DNA of 64,000 bases from Bryopsis sp. KO-2023 (GCA_030272585.1 BSYQ01000002.1:1736001-1800000), one strand, 5' to 3'; shown: positions 11,303-24,641, numbered from the stretch's first letter. Program-made: numbers and translations. Notes: generated by a model not told the origin, from the sequence alone.

Positions 11303-12856
11303 ATGGAGGCCCAAAAAGTGGTGATGAAAGATACCTCGGCATATTTGTTGTATTTGGGGGCGCCGGGCGCGACACCGAATGCGTTCGGGGAGGTCACCCC
11401 CATGACGACCTCCGCTTTGATATCGGTAAGCATGTGCGGGGTTGTATGAGCTCTGTGCCGGGTTTTGTTTGTTGAGTGTTGTTTTGTGTGCAGGGGTATT
11501 AATGTTATGTGGGGGGGTGTGGTAAACTTTGCGGTCAATTAACTTTCCACTTTGTGTTTTTCAAGGTTACCTTGATCGGAAAATGCATATCTGGTCACGC
11601 CCAGGTTTGTCCTCGAAACCGATGCAATGCGTCATCAGCAAAGTTGAAGCCTCTGCCGCCATGTCCACCCTCGGATCCCACTTGCTGGTCCGCGAGTCCA
11701 TGGCGTTCAGAGTCATCAAACTGGTAGATAAGGTAAGTCCTATTTGCGTCGCTTTATTGTCTGTGTTCGGGGTGTTTTAGTATCTGTGCGAGGTAAGTAG
11801 AATGAAGTATTACGTGTTCTGTGCGGGGGTGTTGAGTTGTTGTACGGCGCTGCATGTGTGCAGGATTGTGTCACGCCTACGAGGGACCTCCTTGTCGCAT
11901 CGATCACGAGCGTGGCAAAAACTTAGAAGGCAAAGCCGATGTTCCAGCATATAGTGGGACGCGACGACAACGTGCCGGTGGTCACAAAAGAGGGCGGAAA
12001 TAAAGAGGCATTTCCGAAACGAGAAGAACTTCGGTTGATTGAACCAAGTAAGGTTCAACCATCTTTGCGAGGTTAAAGTGTGTGCGGGTCTAATGGTCTT
12101 CTGTGCAGCGGTAACATTTTTCAGATCCACAACTCATCACGGATTTCTGGCCGCAAGAGTTGCTCCCGACAAGTACAAGCCCCCTCTGGATGTTAGCTTC
12201 TAGGAAGAACCTGGCAGATGGCGTCACGGTAAGTGGTCTGCACTTTTAACTCTATGCGGGATCATCCATGTTGTGAGCGGGTAGAATAAACTTCTGTGCG
12301 TGGTTATCAGGTTGGGGGCCTTACTGTCACGCCCCACATTCGACGAGAACTCCTGGAGATGATGAAGATAACCGTTGCCAGGATTTTGTTACATCACAAG
12401 AACTAGCTGGGTGTATTTGGCGGGGTAACGCGTTTCAGCATTGGCTACAGAACGCTGGCCAAAAGGATCACACACCGGTGAGTCGAGAGCGGGGGTAAAC
12501 AACTCATGTGCGGGGAAGTTTGTGATCTGTGCGGGGCAACAGATTGGGGTGGTTTGTGCTTCCCTCCGCCTAAGATTGTCTGTGGGGGGGTGGTTAGTTC
12601 GTGTGCGAGGTAAGCGACGTTCTATGCGGGGTATGTGTGCAGGATCCATGACAACCGAAGGACCATGAAGAACCACAAGAAGAGGATCGATCTGCTCGAA
12701 GCCCAAAACGAGACGCGCGAGGTCAAGCTCCCCGACCATGTACATATCAGATCCATCCTTTCGATAATGATCAGTACAACACGTGCTTTGTATGTCATAC
12801 GTAGATGGTCATGCCACATGCATGATGAAAGTTGTTCTATCCGACACTATGATTGA
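11303..12856 (+). CDS. six-exon gene of unknown family with two in-frame TAG codons
   Basis: Exons: 11303-11425 (ATG, MEAQKVVMKDTSAYLLYLGA), 11566-11732, 11864-12047, 12125-12228, 12311-12477 and 12643 onward, open to a TGA at 12854-12856. Splice phases agree at all four junctions from exon 2 to exon 6 (0, 1, 0, 2). The exon 1 to 2 junction does not match in phase (0 against 1), so a small exon may be missing. Donors are near-consensus (GTAAGC, GTAAGT, GTAAGG, GTAAGT, GTGAGT). Exons 3 and 5 each contain one in-frame TAG (11924-11926, after SVAKT; 12404-12406, after LLHHKN), with clear coding composition continuing after each. The protein has basic and charged stretches (NRRTMKNHKKRIDLLEAQNE near the end) and no domain I recognise. 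It may be a recently inactivated gene, or TAG may be read through. All introns carry a TGTGCGGGG-like motif. Confidence 0.65.
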
Positions 12857-15800
12857 AACATCAAGCATCACATTCTTTCGTTGGCTTGCTTATCATTGGC
12901 GATGTCACACATAACATCAAGCCATAGTTGCACCAAATTAAGTTGCAAATGAAAAAGAGGCTTCCATGAACTTTACCTAAGCCAATGCAACATCGTTTCC
13001 ACCATCCCATCTTCGATTTCTTTATATTGTATTTGTATGTGTTGGCGCTAATACCGTGTTGATGGTAAATGCGTTTGAGATATAACCTTGGTTTCAATCA
13101 ACACGAGTATGATGTTTTGCATGACTCGCTGTTGACGCTCAAAACACAAGCAAAGAACCAACTTCTTGGTGACTTACAACGACGCTTGCGAGTTGCGGGG
13201 AAACACCCTATAGATACTCGCCTAGCATGACCACTTTTCAACACCATCGAAGTAGCATATGCACTTTTGGACTATAACCTTTAGGAACATCAACATCTAA
13301 ACACATATTTTCTAAAATAAAGTTTCACATGCACACAAAACCCAAAGTAGACCGCGGACCCAATCCTGCGTTCGACCACGGCTTTGGAAAGGGTACCTTT
13401 TACCATGAAGTTAAGAAATTCAAGCGATCAAAACAAGCGAGTTGAAAAAATCGAAGCGCAACAACCTTTTTCTCGACCTCTTTTGGAAAGGTTTTAGGAT
13501 TTCGAGGCTAGGTTATTGTATAATCTAGATCTTTCTTTTTGCTTCTAGTGAGGACGCATGGGTGAACATAGACGCATACTAGAAATAATAATGAACTAGA
13601 ATATAGTGATGCTGCAAGGTGACAAAAGGGAAAAGCTTTGGAGAAATACAAGTCCTTTTTAACGATTAACAGAGCAATGGAAGGCATGTGGAACTCGTGG
13701 AATTCAGCATGTGTTACGGTGACTACGGTCATAATCGTATCAATTGAACCCCTGTTAAGCCCCAGGCTGGAATCATCCTTGTAGGAAATTCAATTGGGAC
13801 ATGTGCGCTAATTAAAAATATCCTTATTTTTAATGCTCAAGAACTTTTCTGAATATACTCTATCTTAATTATTGGCCCACTCGTCACTATCAAAATCAAT
13901 CCAAGATTCCCATCGAGTTTCTAGTTATGTTGCTTTCGAACAAGACAACCAATGCTTGTCGAGGGAATCCATTCTCTTGATTAGAAAATCTTTTGAAACA
14001 TTCGCAACGTCTTCAAACGAGAACTCCCTCGGACATTCGACAACCAACACTAATGAGAAGATGTTACAAGTGATCACCGAGATATCTAGTAAGCACTAGC
14101 TAGAGCTACAGACTAGCTATGGGCACTAGTGATAGCCTAGTCAGAGCTTAAGGTCTATAGGATCCCAATAGGAGATCCTATAGCTCAAGAACCCTGGTGC
14201 CTCGCCCTAATGACATTAGTCAAGGGTCCCATCAATGAGTGGGGGTTTGATGGGTTGAGGAGGCTTCGAGGGGGGGTTCTGGGAGGTTTTTGGTAACAGT
14301 TGGTTTCGGAGCAAGAAGAGAGCGCGTCACGTTTTGACGCATAAGTACGCTATAACAACTCGGAATTGGAGGTTTTTGTAACAGAAGAAGCCGGAGGCTG
14401 TGCCCAGAAGGCGCATTTTTGGGACCCAAATTGCCTCGTCAAAAAAGGTTTTTTAAGTAACTGTTATGATTGTGCGCCATCATTTCGGGTTGTTCATAGG
14501 CTCAAGGATAAAAAGGAGTGAGTGTCATTCCATATGGATTCTACACATATGGGTGCTATCCATAGCATCCCTTTTTTTGTATGGAGTAGTGGCCAACTTT
14601 TCGAACTATACATTTGCCAAACGAAACAATACAACTCAATGTTTTTTTACATAAAAAGCTTTTTGATGGATCAAGCGTGTCGCAACTTGGTTAAAGGTTA
14701 TCATAGTACACACTGGTTTTCTACAAAGGTTCTAGTTTCTTAAAAGCTTCGATGCAAGAGTTATGTTTCGTGAACGGAAAGTTCCTCCTACAATTACTCG
14801 ACAGGCAAGTTACCTAAAGAATACCGATGCATCACCCATGACCTAAATACCTCGCTCGAAGGGGTAGAGACTAAGCAACACAGGTTGATGAGTACATTGC
14901 CCAATATGAATTTCACAATAGGAGAGTTTTGTGTTGATTTTGTATGGCGAATCTTTTTTCACAAATCCGTGCTTTATTTTCCCGCCTAATTTCGATTATG
15001 TGTTCGAAACCCATTTGGAACAACTATGTATATAAGTTGCGGCATCATTTTTTTCAAGGGGGAGGTAACGCAAGGTTGCAAAAAAAGGTTAAAAATCGAT
15101 GTATTTGTCTCGCGCTTGAATTTGTTATTGATGTGAATGAACCTCGTCGGGTCTCTAGGGACGTTTGCTCCATGGATTGTACTCATAGGAGGTGGAAAAA
15201 TTGTCCGATAAGATAGACCGGGCAATACCAAAACCGAAAAAGAGAAAAGATCCATCATTCTTGGAGGTTGTATCAACGGCTGATGTATGGATATAGCTCA
15301 TATTTTTCGGACCATCGGGCTCATTCAACGAAATAAACGTGTTGGATCGCCAATGATCGAAGATTTGTTTATAGGATCAATACCATCCGGGAATTTCGCT
15401 GTTAACGACAATATGCACAATATGAGTTACTTTCTCGTAGATGGGATGTACCCCCCTTGATTAATATTTACGAAGACAATATCAAACCTGATGAGCGAAA
15501 ATAAAAACTAGTTTTTCAAAGGATTAGGGACGCTAAAAAGATATAGTGAGGTGTTTTAGGGTGCTCTATTTTCGATTAGCAAAATACATTACGGAAACTT
15601 TGGCGATTATGGAGTCTAGAGGTCATTAAGTTGAAAATTACGGCTTGCATCATATTCCTTCACACGATCATGGAGGATGAGGGGTGAGTAAGTTCATTTT
15701 TACGGCTTGTAACATATTCCACAACATGATCGTCGAAGATCACAAAAAAGTTTTTGGAGGCAAGTCTTTTTCTATTCTATACGTTAAAATACCTAATGCA

Positions 15801-16594
15801 CTTCAAGTGTACAATACCCTTAAGCAAGAGGTATTGCTTTCAATACGCTTATTTATGTGCTAATGCACTTTCATTTGACAGGTTCAACGGTCGGTACATC
15901 ATAAAGATCTTGTTTTCAAGGTTTGATTTTTTGTGCCGGATGTGCGATCAAAGAAAGAAATACCTATATCTATAACTCTACAGTGTTTATAAAAGTATAT
16001 AGATGAGGTTCTTATGTATGGTGGGGCCGGCACTCCTGGTGGAGTTCCAAATTGCGACTAGCGAACGGGTGCAACAAGAAATTTTGATATAGGTTTATAT
16101 TTTTGAAACCGTTAAAAAGATTTGTTGTTTAATCATGATGTACATGATACTCCCATCGAATGGGCATTTTTTCTACAAAATCCGCACATTGCTTTCGTTC
16201 AACTGTCAAGTTTTGTTTTTTCGATTGTTCGTAGGCAAATGAAACTCGCTCTCGTTGCAACAAATATATATTTTTATATATATATATATATATTCTTGAA
16301 AAATCGTTCTTTTCTTTTCAAAGTCTTGACATTGTTCAACGTTTTCTTTTTATGTGTGCTACCTAGATATGGGTCATATGTACGGGGGTGCTCTTTGATT
16401 ATGAGACAAACATAAACGAGAAAGTAGTGAAAGTAGCACCATTTAAGTTAAAAGGTACGGATCCCCTCCAACCGTCATCAGCTACTTCATGTGACGTAGA
16501 GGTCGATTTGCCAAGATGAAAATTGCACCACCTATGGGGAACTTTAGGTTAATCAATGACTATGTTGATTAGTTCTTTTTCTTTTTTTCGACTG
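12857..16594. other. no supported gene
   Basis: AT-rich sequence with scattered frames of 60 to 90 codons that lack splice support (for example 13872-14099 on +). 14101-14230 has CTAG-rich imperfect repetition. Nothing else was supported. Confidence 0.4.
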
Positions 16595-16684
16595 CAAGAT
16601 TCCAATTGTTTGGTGCCCATCACCAAGTCGTGTCATTTTTGCCACTGGCAACATATTAAAGAGGAATGCGGAGCCCATGACTAG
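16595..16684 (+). pseudogene. degenerate CCHC zinc-knuckle fragment (retroelement Gag-like)
   Basis: The frame ends CHFCHWQHIKEECGAHD then TAG. Retroelement Gag knuckles read C-x2-C-x4-H-x4-C; here the spacing is C-x2-C-x3-H-x4-C, one residue short, with the characteristic HIK-x-x-C end preserved. It is short and isolated, so it is best read as a relic of an LTR-retrotransposon gag. A chance match is possible. Confidence 0.35.
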
Positions 16685-19561
16685 GGTTACTCTACCGGGT
16701 TCCTCTTCGCCGTTAGATTTGGTGATTGGACAGAGTCTCTAGATATCGATAAAACGCCCCAATACGAGAAACCAATCATAGAGTTTGCTTAAAAGCAAGG
16801 TAGATAAAAATTGTGGAGCGAACTGCCCTTCGGTCCCTACTTCTTCCCCTGTCTCTTACAAAAGTGATGCACGAGGTCCTTAGTTTTATTCGTTTTCCTC
16901 TCTTAGATACGATGCCCAGGACACCGTGACCCCCAGGGTGCGCGTTGCGAGATTTTTGATTCATCAACCAATCACCTTCGAGGTTTTGATAGAGGTAACA
17001 ATGGTATGGTAGGCTGAGACGAAGGATTGATAATCACATAATAATGAGGTAATATTGTTAATCAGATTTTATGCAACGCTCGACAATTCCACAAATAGCC
17101 AGCCTGTGGTCTTAAGTAGAAAGAACCCACCAGAGCTGTTAGAGGTTTGAATTGAACTTGATGCTCTTGAAGGGTGTCCGCAAGGTTACACGATCTTTAT
17201 TGTTGTTGCTACCTTGAATATTAATCGGTGAGTTTCCCTAGCTTCCCTAGCTGGCGTTTCTCCCAACAGCTCGCACAACGAAAGGGTGCCGCCCTCGTCG
17301 CCGCTCTACCGGCCCCTTAGAGAACTTAGTGAAGTAGCTTTGTGTTATGCAAGAGGTGCAACGAGAAGATTAAGATGAGAAATCTGATAAGGAACCGAGG
17401 AGAATAGCATTAGAACGACACTTGCAACCACCCTTGTTGATCAAGAGAATATTACCGACAAAGGTTCAAAAAAAAGTGGACGGCCTCGAGATAGAAACAA
17501 AACAAGACCATATTGGTATGGTTTTTGATATAATAAAAATTACACTCTTTTATGAGCACCAGGAAGAATGGCCTAGTTCCGACACAAGTGAATCGCCACC
17601 AACAATATTACTCGTCACCAACCTGGACTCCTGAGAGTGGGAATATTCCATCATTATTTAGAAAAAGAATCGTTAATGAAGACCGAGTACTTGTTTACGG
17701 GAAGCGACCATTCTTTGAAAAGTAAATATGGGCTCACGTCCATGGATACCCTCGAAACAGAACATTTCTTCCACTACAAGGTGGAAGGTCGACAAATTAC
17801 ATCCTTTAATGCTTCGCTTCTCACCACCCGCAAATCTCTATGATATAATCGAAGTCTTTTAGCTTTTTTTTATTATTTTAAAGGATTTTATAATGTGTTC
17901 TTGAAATCGATTTTCCGCCGCGAAAGTGAAGGCAAAACCTTGATAAAAATCTTCTATGTGATGGGTACGCCAACCAAACATGGTTGACCCAGCATGATAG
18001 AGCTCCCGCACCGGTAAATGAACAATAAAATACATTCTATTCATTAATACTTAAAGACGATAAGATATGCCTACGTTGAGAATTGAATTTTCGTTGGGAA
18101 AGTCACTCATGCTTCGAAAGGATGCCGGTGCTTGACTTGAGAAAGAAATGCGGGGTTACGCGAAACCGAATTAGAAAATTGGGACGTAAGAAACAATGAT
18201 GAAGAAAAAGAAAGGGATTCAAGGAGTATTGGGGAAAAAAGATTATCTGATTCGAGTGGCAACAAAACAAGAAAAGAGAAGCCACTACGATTGGTCAAAC
18301 CTTAAAAAGGTCTCTTTCTCTTAGATAAGATAAATTTGTGCGATGCAATGTCGCAAGTGTACGCTGTATAACTATACGAAAACCTCGTCATTTGATGATA
18401 TACGCCTCACGAGGTGTAGGGGATGTGCGCTATTGCCATTCAATTTATTTATACTTTTCGTTACATAAATATTATTGGTTTTGCCAAGGTCTAGGGGATA
18501 AACCCCAAATCGCAAAAACATTCATGTTTGTGAGAAGTATTGACGCTCCCAAATAGGTCCTTCAAGTAGGTTTACAAGGACTCCATGCTTTGGAACCACG
18601 AGTCTTATTTAGTAAAACACAGGTTTGTAAATTGTCTTTCATTTATTTTTGTAGCGAGATATTTTAAAATACGTTCCATTCTTGCGCATTTTTGCTAAAA
18701 GGATTGTCCGATGCATCCCACTCATTCCTTGCACCGTACAAGATTGTAACCGCTTTCGAGACGAGATAGCCGAGGAAATGTTGGAGCTTCCGTGGTCGAA
18801 GTGACAACGTTGTTGGATAAGCTCATTCTTTTTTTTTTCCGGATATCTTGGTATAGTCTACAGATTTTGAAGGAGGCGTGGTGTTTGGACGCAACAACGA
18901 GAGCGCCGGCATATGATATGTTTGATTAGTGGGATTTCTTTGGTAGTATCACTCAATGAGTACAACCCCACAGACCTTAAGGCAAGAACAATTGAAACAC
19001 TGCTGATAGTACGCCTGAATGTATACTATACCAGCCTCGGCATATAATTGACTAAATATCAATAGTAAATAAGATATTCAAAGAAGACCTCGATAGATAT
19101 CTAGAAAAGCTGATACCACAAATTGTCAATTTGAGAATAGAAAGAATGAAGCATGAGTCAACGCTATAATACGTTAAAATTGTGCGGAAGCTACGTAGAA
19201 AAAAAGAGCAACACCATCTAAAGTATATGGATAGCTCGACCAATTTTAAGACGGATTATGTTTGAATCTTCAGGAATTATTATCATGGTTGAAACCTCGA
19301 TAATCGAATGTCTAAGTAGTAAAAGGGTGTGCCGGCCTTACATGTTGCATCAACATGCCATAGGATACGCTAGAAAAGGTTGTTATAGGTATTGATATGT
19401 CTCCATAGCGTATTGCGCGAACCGTGTACCTCTTGGAAGTATATCAAGAAGCAGTTAGGAGGAAGAACCAGAAAGCCTTCTTGTTTATATCCCGAGCCAA
19501 CTAGAGTGCTCCGTGCAAAGACCTAAACCAACGAGCCTTCGAGCTGACAAGAAAAGGAAAA
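16685..19561. other. no supported gene
   Basis: AT-rich; frames at 17422-17634 and 17637-17843 (+) are unremarkable in composition and unsupported by splice sites. Confidence 0.4.
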
Positions 19562-19732
19562 ATGGATTTCGCAGGAGCCGCAAATCAAATTGTCAAAGCG
19601 ATGGCAGAGGCTTGCACTAACGCTGCCGATAACTGCCGACTCCGTGAAGAAGTTACGAGATGGCGGAATGGAGCAAACTCACCAAATTGCGTTTTAGGAC
19701 CCTCTGCACTTCGTGTAAAGAAGCTAGAATGA
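19562..19732 (+). CDS. small ORF (56 aa), unrecognised
   Basis: ATG start and TGA stop. It encodes MDFAGAANQIVKAMAEACTN then NCRLREEVTRWRNG, an alanine-rich helical start like the ORF at 9129, and ends basic (LRVKKLE). G and C are enriched relative to neighbours. No domain was recognised; it could equally be an isolated exon. Confidence 0.3.
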   Translation: MDFAGAANQIVKAMAEACTNAADNCRLREEVTRWRNGANSPNCVLGPSALRVKKLE

Positions 19733-22700
19733 AGTGACATACTTTAAGAAAGGACATCCCTTGAGAGACAATTACGACTTTAATGGAGAAACGAGAGATA
19801 TCTCTTCGTGGGATAAGGGCACCGAGTATAAAAGTAGCTCACTCGAGACTTTATGTATTTAGTTAGCACACTTGGTGCTAGGAGGTAATACACATGTTGA
19901 GGCCCATCGAATGAGCGTTCGAACACTTTGAGATGGGCGAATAACGACTTGAAACCGTATATTCTTGATTCTTGACAAAGGGGGCAAGGTGCTACAAGGA
20001 CCCTAGATAGATCTGGTGAGATGGATGAGAGTTCGATCCACGACAATTGGATCCGTTCTTGTTCGAAGTAATTGCAAAAGTATTTTTCTTAGCTTTGATT
20101 CATTACTAGCTGGCATGGAGGGACTTCTTTCCTTTAGGATATGCTGCAAAATCCTTTTGTAGCGAGTTTAGAAATATACCTTCTCTCGATACGACGTTCA
20201 CAAAAGGAGACCTCGACTCGAAAAATTATGTACAGGTGACGGGGTGAACCCATCTAAACCCCATTACCGAACTGGATTTTGTAAATAACTGAATTGGTTG
20301 GAATGAGTAAAAAGAAAAATACTTAGTTTTCTAGTCTTTTTCCCCCTATGGTTTTTGCTTTTTTTTAGCGGTTATATTATTCATCGCACAAATACCGAGT
20401 ACACTATTGTAAGTATTGTACCAATTTCCAATTTGACCCTCACCTCTCCTCACGCTCCCCTCTCACTCCTTTTCTCTCACTCTTCTCCTCTCACTTCTGA
20501 CTGATGACCTCCTTTCTCAATATAAGGTCACGGTCGAAGGAAGAAACCAACATGCTCAACATGGAAAAGATTTAAATATGAAGAACAGATGCCATATAAA
20601 AGTGAGCTATCCTTAAAAAAAAAAAAAACTAAGAGAAGAAAACTCCATTCTAAGTTAAATAAAAAAGTACTTCTCTTGCCACTGACGAATTTATAACTTA
20701 ATGTAAGAAAAAAAGGGTATGTGGTCGGTGATTGACAATAAGGTAAAAAAAAAGCACCGATTTTGTTGAAACGATTGAGAAAAGCACCTGAAAAAAGAAA
20801 AAGGTGTTTCTTCTTACAACCAGAATTCCTTTTTTTTTCTTTTTTCTTGTTAACCAAAAAACCTCACGATGCTGAAATATCCAGGACCAAATATTCTTTT
20901 TTTTTTTGGGGGGGGGGAGAGTGGGAGGGGAGCTAGAAATGAAAAAAAACCCATAAAAAAAGAATGGAGAAGAGTTTCTTTAGATAAGAGTTTCTTTATT
21001 TTCCTCTTTTTTTTTTCTTAAAGTATTGGAGAGAACCAGATGTCCTACACTTTCTCACCTTTTTCTTCCTCCAATTTTTTTTTTTTCTCAGCCAACATAT
21101 CCTTGTGTTGCTTTGACCAGTTTATTCCCTGGGAAAAAAAAAGAAAAAGGATAAAAAACTGGAAAAAGAAAGTGAGGATAAAATATGAATATAAAACATA
21201 CATATATATATATATATAATTTTTCTCCCTGATGAAAAAAAAAAAGAAAACAGACCTCTGGAAAAACAAAATAAAATAAAATCAGGCCGGTACCTCAGGG
21301 ACCACTCCTCCAATTTTTTTTCCGAGAAAAAAAAACAAAATGGCGAAGAAACATCTTAAACATCTAAATATTTGAAATAAAATAGAAGTGTGCAAAAAGA
21401 CTTTTGCACCGACTCTTTGAGAGAAAGAGTTTCACCCAAGCGATTTTTTTCGATGTTTTCTTGTGTTCATTTTTCTAGCTCCCTCTTTCCCTGTTTATTT
21501 CTTCCTGAGAAAGAAAAAAAAACAAACAGAAATCTGTGAGAAAAAAAACACAAGATTTCATTCAACAAAAGATAGAAATAAAGGGAAAGAAAGAGAAACA
21601 AAAAACAAACAGTGCCCTTTTTCCACCCCAGGGATATCCAGGGGTAAAAAAAAAAGATAAAAATATGCAGATATAAGAATAAATAAAGGGGAAGAGGAGG
21701 TCTTTGTGGTCGGTCTTTTGACTTCTTGATCTTTTGCCATCAGGTTAATTTCATTTTCCAGTTGTTTTTTTTTATGGTTAATTTCATTTTCCAGTTGTTT
21801 TTTTTTTATGGGGGGAAGGCAAGGGAGGGGCGCAGCGCAAGATAACCCCACCTTCTCGCCAGGCTTTCTGTTTGTTTGTTTGTTTTTCCATTTCCTTCGT
21901 CGCGGACTATCTCTATTCAGCTCCGAAAACACAAATTCAAACGCCAATCAACTGGCCAGCAATCAGCCCGCGTTCTTACCCGCGTTTTGTTATTTTTCTT
22001 TTTCCTCACCTTTTTTTCTGCCCTTGTTCTTCTTCTTTCTCCTAAGAACTTGGCCTTCGTCGGAATGTTCCGCGCTCCTTCTCTTGTCTTGATCTTTTTT
22101 CGGGGTGGGGCAGGGGAGGGTTGAAATCTGGCGATTTACTGGCAACCCCTAAATAGCTCCATCACGTGAGTGCATTTGCTAATCAAATCGTCTGGGACCC
22201 AACCCCCCCTCCCCACGATGAATGCCCCCCACGAGTAGTCGTACTGTCAAAAAAGTGCACTCGCGAGCACATTTTTTTCTGGTTCAGGGTACTTGTACGC
22301 GAGTGCACGACACTGGCATACAGAGATACAACCCCCAAGAACCTTCCTATCCCCTTCGCACTTTCTAGCGACCCTGCGCACCCTGTGGTCAGTCCTATTC
22401 CCTTGCCTCTTCACCCTGCCGCAACCCAGCCGCCGCTCAGGCGCAGCACGTACATGTGCGCACGTTTACTCATCACCCCATGTCCAACTGCGTTACCCCA
22501 ACATCGCTACTGAACGAATCTGAATGCCTTAGATTTTTTCCCGCAGCAACAGAAAATTCGAAAAAAACACAGAGGAATATGTGCTTGCCACACCTCCACT
22601 CTCCCGTTCTGTTTGGTTATATGGAGCGCACACTTCTAGGGCGGGGACAGCCCACCACCACAGACACAGAGGTAGATGCGTTACTTCTCGCCAATTAAAA

Positions 22701-22805
22701 AGAGGTTTCTATATGTCCCTACTTCCCCAGTAAACGTTAGAAACCTCTACCTGTGTTGAGCAGGATCGCTTTCCGATATTTTCTTTTGTGAAGTTCGCAA
22801 ACCCT
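19733..22805. other. homopolymer-rich intergenic zone
   Basis: From about 20.5 to 21.9 kb the sequence is dominated by A and T runs of 7 to 12 bases, with a G-run at 20909 and an (AT)n near 21203. Around 22000-22800 composition shifts toward the gene island. 22245-22310 contains inverted GTGCACTCGCG and CGCGAGTGCAC. No gene was supported. Confidence 0.5.
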
Positions 22806-22912
22806 TACCTGGCTTCCCCGTAAAGTTGTGCGCCGCCCTTCGAGTCACAGCCACCCCACATGCTCGTCCCATTAAAGAAACATCCTCGAGGGCGTAGGGC
22901 TCCATATCTTAC

Positions 22913-23064
22913 CTCCCAGTCGCCGAAAAAATACTTGAAAAAGACTTGGTGAGAGATGCATGCACTACTAGCATTGCTCCTTCCATTCAGGAACTCCTTG
23001 AAGATCTCTTTTCGATCTTCACATGAGTTTTTGCGATGCAACCGGGGTCGCTTGCAAGCGACAC
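22913..23064 (-). CDS. single candidate exon, unrecognised
   Basis: Open on the minus strand from an acceptor (gatctgcag) at 23065 to a consensus GTAAGA donor at 22912, phase 1 to 0. It encodes CKRPRLHRKNSCEDRKEIFK then EFLNGRSNASSACISHQVFF and ends FGDWE. The same frame stays open to about 22806, ending at another good donor (CCAG followed by GTAAGG), so the first donor may not be used. Partner exons were not identified. Confidence 0.3.
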
Positions 23065-23655
23065 CTGCAGATCGCTCATCACCCCGGTATCACCCAAATC
23101 ATTTTCCAGGTTCAATTTCCTTGTCCCAGTCCCAAGAAATGGAGCAGTAGACCAGCTCCTCCGTCCTGCCAAATGAATCGAGTCTTCACAAAGAAAGATT
23201 CAGTGCTGAAACAGCGGCCTTAACAAGTGCGCGTATTTGCTTGGATATCGGTGTATGGCCAGTGAAGTTTCGGCCTTCAGGCAACTCTTTCAAAACACTT
23301 GTCTACTGGAGAACCAGACCTAGAATCAATTCAATTCAACTCCTACAACACAACCGTTTATCCCATTCCCCTGTCCATCGAGTTCTTCCTGACGCTCAGC
23401 CACATGTACGTAAAAAACCCGAGTGTAACTTTGCACCAACTCAAACACGCTCGCTCAGGTCGTTTCTTTCCCGTCCAACTCAGTTCCTTAACCCGCTTCA
23501 CGACAATTCATTGAAACTTGCCTGTACAAGTCTTAGCTTCGAATCTCCCCTCCCCTTGATCCCTCTCACTTTCCTTTCCTTCTGTCTGGGATTTGCCCCC
23601 GATACAAAACCCTTCCAGATGCAATAATTTCGCAGTAAAACCGAATTTCTGCCGA

Positions 23656-24641
23656 TTACTTGCACCCTTTCAGGGCCACAACAGCGACCCCTATCACAGC
23701 ACCCCCGATCAGGGAGCACCTCTTCCAGAACCGTCTTCTGTTTCGTTCATCATGGTCATCGAGAGTGGCCGGCGTTCCACTTGGAGGTTCCTCCGCCGCC
23801 ACTGGGATGGATCCGTGGTCAGCTCGCGAGGTCGAGCTACCTGCAGGGGAGACGGATGGGGACTTCCCACCAGGTCGAACCCTGGCACTGAGTGCATCCT
23901 CAGTTTCCCTGGAAGCCCTGGAAAGACAAATTAGATTCGCTAACAGTAAATCAAAGCATATTGTTTGAAAACACAACTCAAAAGCTGCTCTCCAGTTCGT
24001 TTACCGTGTCCATCCTCCCTCGGTGCTCAGATCCCTGGAGGTGCACGTCTCACTTTTTGCAGTGTGCGCTCGCTTCAACGAAGCCATGACAAACGACGTT
24101 CGCATCTTTAATGTTCCTGAGGTCGCTAGGGGGCGCTGGAGGCATTGGATCTCGTTGCTTGGACAGATACCTGCTTTTGGGCCGTACCAAACTTCCCAAA
24201 GCTTGTTGGTCGAACCCGGGAGCCTCTCCATCATTGGGTTGCCATTCAGTACAAGTTTCTTCAGCCCCGTGATGGCACCCAAGGCCACAGGCAGGTTGTT
24301 GAGGAGGTTATCCGCCAAACTTAGCTCCGTTAGAGTCTGAAGGTTTCCTATTTCGGCTGGTAGGGTCCTGATCTGTGAAACACACACATGAGTGCTCAAT
24401 GGTGACGTCTTCCCCCGTTCAGCACTCGATAAAGATACTTGAGGGCCGCCAATTTTCCTACCCTGTTTTTGTCTAACTTCAAGACCGTTAATGACATCAG
24501 TCCTCCTATCTCGGGTGGAAGGGTCGTATTGCAGTTCCGGGATACAACAATGACCTTGACTTTCTTCTTTTCCAACAGCGCCTGTGGAATTGCCTGTAGT
24601 CCCCATTTGTTGGCCAAAATCGTAAATTCGCCCATCATTTC
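23656..24641 (-). CDS. tail-anchored leucine-rich-repeat protein, 3' four exons
   Basis: Exons: 24641-24462 (phase 0 to 0), 24372-24188 (0 to 2), 24116-24054 (2 to 2) and 23917-23656 (TAA stop). The introns are 89, 71 and 136 nt. Splicing the first pair rebuilds an LRR: LTVLKLDKNR joined to IRTLPAEIGNLQTLTELSL. Three further units follow the L-x-x-L-x-L-x-x-N-x-L-x-x-(L/I)-P pattern (LPPEIGGLMSLTVLKL; LTELSLADNLLNNLP; LKKLVLNGNPMMERLP). The C-terminus is a Ser/Pro/Glu linker, then a basic cluster (NRRRFWKR) and a hydrophobic segment (SLIGGAVIGVAVVAL) four residues from the end. That layout predicts a tail-anchored membrane protein with the LRR facing the cytosol. An upstream exon near 24800-24745 reads KLTEVPQKLFLNGKLS, but its donor phase does not match, so the 5' end is open. 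LRR identity is secure; the partner is unknown. Confidence 0.75.

Noticed and set aside
20528..21313. Frames of 60 to 110 codons in the A/T-run zone
   Set aside because: Phe- and Lys-rich translations of homopolymers; no coding signal.
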